From the NCBI GenBank assembly GCA_019359075.1, contig JAHHIB010000053.1, forward strand, positions 1 through 60,774: a stretch of 60,774 nt of DNA. Reading direction: 5' to 3'. Positions 55,649 through 60,774 of this stretch are shown here, in pieces (positions within the stretch are counted from its first letter, which is position 1; each line of letters begins with the position of its first letter). The notes beneath the pieces were generated by a model. That model saw only the letters and a list, made by a program, of their open reading frames with translations, was not told where the DNA came from and did no database searches. A program made the translations under genes and the position numbers. This DNA comes from Kalymmatonema hyalinum WJT4-NPBG1. Its GTDB lineage: Bacteria; Cyanobacteriota; Cyanobacteriia; Cyanobacteriales; Nostocaceae.

Positions 55649-56512
55649 CTAAGATTCACGACCGCCACGACCGCGTTTAGAAGATTTACGGCGACGGCGG
55701 ACAATTAACTTGCTACTGGGTTTCTTACGCTTGCGTGTCTTATAGCCCAAAGCAGGTTTACCCCAAGGTGTCACAGGTCCCGGTCTACCGATGGGTGCCC
55801 GACCTTCACCACCACCATGTGGGTGGTCAACTGGGTTCATGACACTACCTCTGACTTGAGGACGGCGACCCTTCCAGCGAGTTCTACCGGCTTTACCGGC
55901 ACTCAGGTTTCTGGCATCGAGATTACCGACTTGTCCAATAGTGGCATAGCACTCGCGGCGGATAAGCCGGACTTCTCCAGAAGGCAACTTGAGTGTAACG
56001 TAGTTACCTTCTTTTGCCACAACTTGAGCAGTAGCACCAGCAGCGCGAACGATTTGACCGCCCTTACCGGGTTTCAATTCTACGTTGTGAACGCCGGTTC
56101 CTAAGGGAATGTTGGATAGGGGTAAAGCGTTGCCATCTTCGATGGGAGAATCTGGACCTGCAACAACTGTTGTCCCGACTTTCAAACCATTGGGTTGAAG
56201 GATGTAACGCTTTTCGCCGTCTTCGTATTGCAAAAGGGCAATCCGGGCGTTGCGGTTGGGGTCGTATTCAATTGCGGTCACTGTGGCACGAATACCACGC
56301 TTATCTCGTTTAAAGTCGATGATGCGGTAAAGGCGCTTGTGACCACCGCCCCGGTGGCGAACCGTGATCCGCCCTTGATTATTCCTACCTTTGGGGCGAT
56401 GTATCGATACTGTTAGCGATTTTTCTGGCTCGCTTTTGGTAATTTCCGAGAAGTCAGAAATCGTAACTTGGCGAGTACTGGGGGTGTAAGGGCGATAAGA
56501 ACGAGTACCCAT
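55649..56512 (-). CDS. rplB: 50S ribosomal protein L2
   Basis: A 287-residue L2, one of the most conserved ribosomal proteins: [40 protein letters not shown] and [20 protein letters not shown], with the conserved His at the peptidyl-transferase side. It is 4 bp after rplW. Confidence 0.98.
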   Translation of the reverse strand: MGTRSYRPYTPSTRQVTISDFSEITKSEPEKSLTVSIHRPKGRNNQGRITVRHRGGGHKRLYRIIDFKRDKRGIRATVTAIEYDPNRNARIALLQYEDGEKRYILQPNGLKVGTTVVAGPDSPIEDGNALPLSNIPLGTGVHNVELKPGKGGQIVRAAGATAQVVAKEGNYVTLKLPSGEVRLIRRECYATIGQVGNLDARNLSAGKAGRTRWKGRRPQVRGSVMNPVDHPHGGGEGRAPIGRPGPVTPWGKPALGYKTRKRKKPSSKLIVRRRRKSSKRGRGGRES

Positions 56513-56516
56513 TTTC

Positions 56517-56831
56517 TTAAACCTCTGGGAAGAGAACTTGTCTAATCTTGTCTACGTCCCCAGCTGCCACTGTAACAATAGCTCGCTTGTATTGGGGCTT
56601 GAAACCAATAAACTTACCAACACGCCGCTTTTTACGCGGTGGTCTTGAAGTGTTGACTTTTTCGACCTTGACGTCAAATAAATCTTCAATTGCCGCTCTG
56701 ATTTGTGGTTTTGTTGCTTTTGGAACCACTTCAAAGGTGTATTTATTTTGCTCCATCAAAATCGTCGCTTTTTCAGTGACAATTGGGCGACGCACAAGGT
56801 CGGGAAGATTGCGGGGGTCAAATTTAGCCAC
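56517..56831 (-). CDS. rplW: 50S ribosomal protein L23
   Basis: A 104-residue L23: [35 protein letters not shown] and [20 protein letters not shown]. It is at the tunnel exit and docks trigger factor and SRP. Its start overlaps the end of rplD by 8 bp. Confidence 0.97.
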   Translation of the reverse strand: MAKFDPRNLPDLVRRPIVTEKATILMEQNKYTFEVVPKATKPQIRAAIEDLFDVKVEKVNTSRPPRKKRRVGKFIGFKPQYKRAIVTVAAGDVDKIRQVLFPEV

Positions 56832-57456
56832 CGTACACCTCCTGAATTTTTTCGAGTGCTGATGCTGTCACAACAATCTTGTCGGCGTGGAGCAAATCGT
56901 AAACATTTAACTGGTCAGCAGCAAGCAGCTTTAATTTTTCTACGTTGCGGGCTGATAAATATATGTTTTCTGTACGTTCGGACAAGATTAACAAGGTTTG
57001 ATTTTCTGGATCTGACCCCCAACGGGCGATCGCTCCCACTAACTCTTTGGTCTTGGGACGCTGGATCTGATCTCCAAATTCTTCCACCACAATTAAATCG
57101 TCAATCCGACTCGCAAAAGCGGTTCGCAAAGCCAAACGCCGCTCTTTGCGGTTCATCTTGATCTCATAATTTCGCGGTTTCGGTCCAAAAATGACACCAC
57201 CACCACGCCACAACGGTGAACGAATAGATCCAGCACGCGCACGACCTGTCCCTTTTTGCCGCCAAGGTTTGCGACCGCCACCTCTGACTTCAGAACGGGT
57301 TTTGGTACTTGCGGTTCCTTGGCGAGCATTGGTCATTTGTCTTACCAACGCTCGATGTACGACATGAGATGCCGTTTCCTCTTTGGCAACCTTGAGGTCG
57401 AACGTTTTTTGTTCGACTTGTTCCCCTTGCCAATTTTTGACTACATACTCAAACAT
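56824..57456 (-). CDS. rplD: 50S ribosomal protein L4
   Basis: A 210-residue L4: [20 protein letters not shown] and [20 protein letters not shown] form the tunnel loop. In Escherichia coli L4 represses the S10 operon by binding its leader; whether the long leader upstream of rplC here serves this is unknown. Confidence 0.97.
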   Translation of the reverse strand: MFEYVVKNWQGEQVEQKTFDLKVAKEETASHVVHRALVRQMTNARQGTASTKTRSEVRGGGRKPWRQKGTGRARAGSIRSPLWRGGGVIFGPKPRNYEIKMNRKERRLALRTAFASRIDDLIVVEEFGDQIQRPKTKELVGAIARWGSDPENQTLLILSERTENIYLSARNVEKLKLLAADQLNVYDLLHADKIVVTASALEKIQEVYGG

Positions 57457-57524
57457 TTCTCTGTCTACCTCTTCATAGCTATCAGCTATCTACTTCTAGC
57501 CATCAGCGAAAAGCAAGCTGACTG

Positions 57525-58166
57525 CTATTTACTACGACCAACTATTGTTGCCGGGACAATATCTACTAAGGCACCTGGCTTACCAGGAATACCTCCCTTG
57601 ATGAGTATTAAGTTGCGTTCTGGGTCTACTCGTACCACAGTCAGTTTGCGAATTGTGACGCGCGTACCCCCCAAACGTCCTGCCATCCGCTTACCTGGAT
57701 AGACACGACCGGGAGTTGTACCAGCACCAATCGAACCTGGTTCTCTGTGGTTTTTGGAACCGTGCGACATTGGTCCTCGACCAAAATTGTTGCGTTTTTG
57801 GTTTCCAGCAAAACCCTTACCAATACTTGTACCAATTACGTCTACAGTTTGACCTGCACTAAAAATATCTGCTTTAATCTGTTGACCTAAAGCATAGTCA
57901 CCGGAGTTATCTATGCGATACTCCTGTAAATGACGCAGCGCTGGGGCTGATGCTTTATTCAAGTGTCCCAGCAGTGGTTTATTCAGCGCTTTTGGCTTGA
58001 CTTCGCCATAACCTACTTGGATGGCGGAGTAACCGTCGGTCTGTTTTGTCTTAACTTGGGTAACGGTGCATGGTCCCGCTTGAATGACAGTAACAGGAAT
58101 GGCTACTCCTGCTTCGTCAAATATTTGGGTCATGCCCAGCTTGGTGCCGAGAATACCTACAGACAC
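57525..58166 (-). CDS. rplC: 50S ribosomal protein L3
   Basis: A 213-residue L3: [28 protein letters not shown]-type ([20 protein letters not shown]) loop near the peptidyl-transferase centre, and [14 protein letters not shown]. It is the first gene of the cluster on the - strand; rpsJ (S10) is not before it, as in other cyanobacteria. About 690 bp of leader precede it from the proposed promoter. Confidence 0.98.
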   Translation of the reverse strand: MSVGILGTKLGMTQIFDEAGVAIPVTVIQAGPCTVTQVKTKQTDGYSAIQVGYGEVKPKALNKPLLGHLNKASAPALRHLQEYRIDNSGDYALGQQIKADIFSAGQTVDVIGTSIGKGFAGNQKRNNFGRGPMSHGSKNHREPGSIGAGTTPGRVYPGKRMAGRLGGTRVTIRKLTVVRVDPERNLILIKGGIPGKPGALVDIVPATIVGRSK

Positions 58167-59047
58167 AGTTACTGGCTCTCCTTTTTACTTACTTGTTTTG
58201 GAATCGGATTCTTATCGGGTACGCTGTTTAAACGTCCTTCAAGACGAGTTGCGGCTTTTTGTGAACAGACCTGTGAAGTCGCTCTGCTTAGGTAATCACA
58301 GATTCAACTTCTTTGGGTCTTCACCAAAGATTCCGTACTGTTTAATCAATCCGTTTACTTTGTATTCGTCACCAGAACAGCCAAAAGTACCTTCCTTCTA
58401 GGAAGAGATAACTTCTAGATTTTTTGCAAGGCGCTATAGCTTTGCGCTTTGTGCAGCAATGCTTTCATCCAAGCAATTGCTCTGGCACGTTTTTGTTGTA
58501 GTAGGACTTGTGCAGGTGACTGCCCAGTATCCATCCACTGAGACTTCTGCAATGCTACAAACCAACATTACTGCTCAGTTTCTACTTCATCCGCTACCTT
58601 AAACAATAATTCAAGCTTATTTAAGGTTTTGCCTTGTTGTGAGCTTCAGGAGTGAATGCTGCTTATGCCCTAAGGCAAGCATTAGTTTTTTAACTAACCA
58701 CTCCTAAGTTGTCGTCGCAGCTTTTCTAGTTTACCAGTCTCTTACCAATTTCTGCTATTTTATTCCATATGGAATTCAATGATCAGTTTTTCATGCTAAC
58801 ACTAGCTAGAAATGGCAGTAAGACGATAACCTGATTTTTATTTTGACCACGATCTAATAATATAGCTCATGTATTTATATTTGTCTACAAATTTTTCTGG
58901 TGTTTTTGGACAAGAAAGGAAAATGCAGACGGCTGGCTATATACGGAAAGATTTAATCTAACCCATAAATTAATTTGTAGAACTTAATAAGATTGCTTAA
59001 CGGTAAATAATAGAGATATTGAAGTGGGATAGGACAAAAATCAAATT
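58167..59047. other. Divergent regulatory region between rplC and ndhN
   Basis: The 881 bp have no supported gene on either strand. 58167-58850 would be the transcribed leader of the ribosomal cluster if the promoter at 58859-58887 is right. 58888-59047 should hold the ndhN promoter. A small stem CTTCC-TTCTA-GGAAG lies at 58391-58405. Short frames across 57963-58401 are not protein-like. Confidence 0.6.
58859..58887 (-). promoter_or_regulatory. Promoter-like sequence for the ribosomal supercluster
   Basis: On the - strand TAGACA (58887-58882) and TATATT (58864-58859) are separated by 17 bp, a good sigma-70-type match. It is the best pair I see upstream of rplC and predicts a leader of about 690 nt. 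Other promoters nearer to rplC are not excluded. Confidence 0.45.
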
Positions 59048-59524
59048 ATGGCACTCATTACCACTGGCAACGGTTTAATCCGTGATTTGGAAAAATTCGG
59101 CTCTCTTGGTGTGTATGTACCTCTAGAAGGGGGTTTTGAAGGTCGGTACAGACGCCGACTGCGTGCAGCAGGTTATGTCAGCCTCCACATGACTGCAAAA
59201 GGATTGGGAGATGTGGCTGCCTATCTTACAGGAGTTCATGGTGTTAGACCTCCTCATCTTGGCAAAAAAAGCACTGGCAGTGGCGCGGCAGTAGGTTATG
59301 TGTATTATGTGCCGCCAATTGTTGGCTATCAACTCGAACAACTTCCACCGAAGTCAAAGGGCTTGGTGTTGTGGATTATTGAAGGGCATATTCTTTCTGA
59401 TCAGGAAATTGAGTATTTGGTGACGTTACCCAGCTTGGAACCACGAGTGAAGGTGGTGATTGAGAGGGGTGGCGATCGCGCCTTCCGTTGGACGCCTTTA
59501 GAAAAGACCCTTTTAGCGGGTTAG
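59048..59524 (+). CDS. ndhN: NAD(P)H-quinone oxidoreductase (NDH-1) subunit N
   Basis: A 158-residue NdhN: MALITTGNGLIRDLEKFGSL, YVPLEGGFEGRYRRRLRAAG and KGLVLWIIEGHILSDQEIEY are specific for this oxygenic-phototroph subunit. It belongs to the stromal/cytoplasmic arm of the thylakoid NDH-1 complex, which serves respiration, cyclic electron flow and CO2 uptake. It is a single gene, divergent from the ribosomal cluster, with AGGA about 12 nt before the ATG and a hairpin terminator after it. Confidence 0.96.
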   Translation: MALITTGNGLIRDLEKFGSLGVYVPLEGGFEGRYRRRLRAAGYVSLHMTAKGLGDVAAYLTGVHGVRPPHLGKKSTGSGAAVGYVYYVPPIVGYQLEQLPPKSKGLVLWIIEGHILSDQEIEYLVTLPSLEPRVKVVIERGGDRAFRWTPLEKTLLAG

Positions 59525-59602
59525 GACAAGGGGACAGGGAACAGGGAAAAAAAAACTGTAACCTGTAACCTGTCATCTATTGTGAAAATCGAGCAGATTC
59601 AG

Positions 59603-59634
59603 ATTCCCGGCTTTTTCAAGAAGTCGGGAATTTT
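59603..59634 (+). terminator. Rho-independent terminator of ndhN
   Basis: ATTCCCGGCTT (59603-59613) pairs with AAGTCGGGAAT (59621-59631), with one G-T pair, around a 7-nt loop, followed by TTTTGTG. It lies about 80 bp after the ndhN stop and just before the convergent ABC-2 permease gene ends. Confidence 0.75.
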
Positions 59635-59656
59635 GTGAACAAAATTCAAAATCTCG

Positions 59657-60478
59657 TTAGTCTTGTTGGTGCGAAAAGATGTAAGCACCCCAAAGCGAAA
59701 GAGCGATCGCCATCACCAGTAAAATCGGCACGCTATACCAAGGAAACTGAGACAATGGCATATAAACAGCTGCACGCAATCCGATGCTGGCGTAAGTCAA
59801 GGGTAACAAGTAAACTACGAATTTCAAGGCTGTTGGTAATGTACTCGGGTCAAAAAACGTTGCTCCTAAGAATGACATAGGGATAATAATAAAGTTGTTG
59901 TAGAGCCCGACTGATTCAAGAGATTTCACCGTCAAACCTACAATGACTCCCAAGCCGGCAAAAACGGCACAACTCAGCACCAGTATCAACACAAACAACG
60001 GGTTGAGAAAATTCCAATTCCCAGTAAAGAGCAGCGCTACCAAAATCACACCCAGCGAAGTCATCAATCCCCGCGTCACTCCCGCCAGCATTTTACCTGT
60101 ATGTAGCGCCAGGGGATGCACGGGGACGAGCAATAATTCGTCGAAGTTTTTGGTAAATAGTCTGTCCCCGCAGATGGAAAACGTTGTTCCAACAAAGCTG
60201 ACTGTCATCGACGACAGCGCTACCATCCCCGGCAAAATAAATTCCAAATAGTTATCATAATTACCACTAATTCCTGCCCCTGGTTTGATGGAACTACCTA
60301 AACCGAAACCAAAAGCCAAAATGTATATCAGTGGAGATATCAATCCAGACGAAGCAATTTGTACAAGTCGTACACGTAAGTCTAGCCAATCCCCCCAAAA
60401 AATTGTGAGGCTATCGGCTACGAGGGTTTGAAATTGTGAGATTTTTATACTCTTGCCTAAGGCTCGTTGAAATGTCAC
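59657..60478 (-). CDS. ABC-2 type transporter permease (DrrB-like)
   Basis: A 273-residue permease with six hydrophobic segments; the first spans about 44-62 (SGLISPLIYILAFGFGLGS). The middle GDRLFTKNFDELLLVPVHPLALHTGKMLAGVTRG is the ABC-2 signature region. Such proteins work as dimers with a separate ATPase (DrrA-like) to export lipids, polysaccharides or drugs. The ATPase gene would be expected upstream, beyond the right edge of the window. Convergent with ndhN. Confidence 0.88.
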   Translation of the reverse strand: MTFQRALGKSIKISQFQTLVADSLTIFWGDWLDLRVRLVQIASSGLISPLIYILAFGFGLGSSIKPGAGISGNYDNYLEFILPGMVALSSMTVSFVGTTFSICGDRLFTKNFDELLLVPVHPLALHTGKMLAGVTRGLMTSLGVILVALLFTGNWNFLNPLFVLILVLSCAVFAGLGVIVGLTVKSLESVGLYNNFIIIPMSFLGATFFDPSTLPTALKFVVYLLPLTYASIGLRAAVYMPLSQFPWYSVPILLVMAIALSLWGAYIFSHQQD

Positions 60479-60650
60479 TTTACTTGTACTGTATGTATTA
60501 ATATTTTCTTAATTTTTATTTTACATTTCTTGACGACACCAGTATCAAAGGTAATAAAAAGCTCTCATACAGTCAATTTATCAGTACCTTTTGTACATAG
60601 TAACTTTTTAGTCTAAGACTCATGATTAAATACTTCGTTAAAAGTTGAAT

Positions 60651-60774
60651 TAGGACTTACGCATTGACAAAAAACATCATCCATGTGTACTAGGCAGCAC
60701 AAGTCTTGGTGAGATTGTCCACAATGTACTCACGCACAACGAAAGTGAATAAATTTCTTTGCAATTCATACCAA
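60651..60774. mobile_element. Left end of a TAGGACTTACGCA-family element, cut by the window edge
   Basis: TAGGACTTACGCATTGACAAAAAA begins at 60651 and matches the inverted ends at 19509-19746 (TAGAACTTACGCATTGTCAAA) and 2442-2532. No matching right arm occurs before 60774, so the element continues outside; whether it carries a transposase is not visible. Confidence 0.55.

Noticed and set aside
1-60774. Search by eye for tRNA, tmRNA, RNase P RNA and SRP RNA
   Set aside because: No cloverleaf with a T-loop consensus and no recognisable conserved cores were found; a covariance search would be needed to exclude them fully.

Overview
The window is chromosomal DNA of a filamentous, probably heterocyst-forming cyanobacterium (Nostocales; the order is my inference). 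Direct signs are many HIP1 octamers (GCGATCGC), heptamer STRR-type repeats in intergenic gaps, the oxygenic-phototroph gene ndhN, the cyanobacterial order of the S10/spc/alpha ribosomal genes, and multidomain proteins typical of the group (hybrid Ser/Thr-His kinase, CHAT-AAA, secreted filamentous-haemagglutinin-like proteins). No tRNA, rRNA or CRISPR array was seen.

Left part (1-38.6 kb, accessory and mostly + strand). The window opens with the probable right end of an IS200/IS605-type element. Next come a trypsin-endonuclease I fusion and a DUF3891 gene (both - strand) and an orphan sugar-ABC permease. Two tandem secreted adhesin-like genes follow, separated by a HIP1-dense repeat array. From 12.3 to 19.5 kb lies a redox/electrophile detoxification cluster: an ArsR-type repressor divergent from thioredoxin, then an SDR, Old Yellow Enzyme, nitroreductase, GFA remnant, GST, MFS remnant, alpha/beta hydrolase remnant and NQO-like quinone reductase. 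A perfect palindrome in the divergent promoter is the likely operator. A CHAT-protease/AAA-like NTPase, a 1452-residue double carotenoid oxygenase, and a signalling cassette follow (1823-aa Ser/Thr-His kinase, CheY-like regulator, REC-PAS-AAA regulator). A PotB-type permease, an XRE repressor with repeated operator-like sites and an unknown divergent gene end this part.

Right part (38.6-58.2 kb, almost all - strand). This is the translation supercluster, read right to left: rplC-D-W-B-rpsS-rplV-rpsC-rplP-rpmC-rpsQ-rplN-X-E-rpsH-rplF-R-rpsE-rplO-secY-adk-infA-rpmJ-rpsM-rpsK-rpoA-rplQ-truA-rplM-rpsI-(insertion)-rpmE-prfA. Most genes are close or overlapping, but several junctions were widened by palindromic repeat cassettes or heptamer arrays. 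One junction (rpsI/rpmE) carries an approximately 870-bp insertion with a small opposite-strand gene and an IS200/IS605-like hairpin. A promoter-like sequence about 690 nt upstream of rplC predicts a long leader. Beyond it are ndhN (+) with a clear terminator and an ABC-2 permease (-).

Strongest candidates for something undescribed: the tandem carotenoid oxygenase with two complete sets of iron-ligand histidines, the trypsin-EndA fusion, the detoxification cluster with its palindromic operator, and the small-gene insertion between rpsI and rpmE. Function calls rest on motifs and recalled family knowledge; no database search was run.
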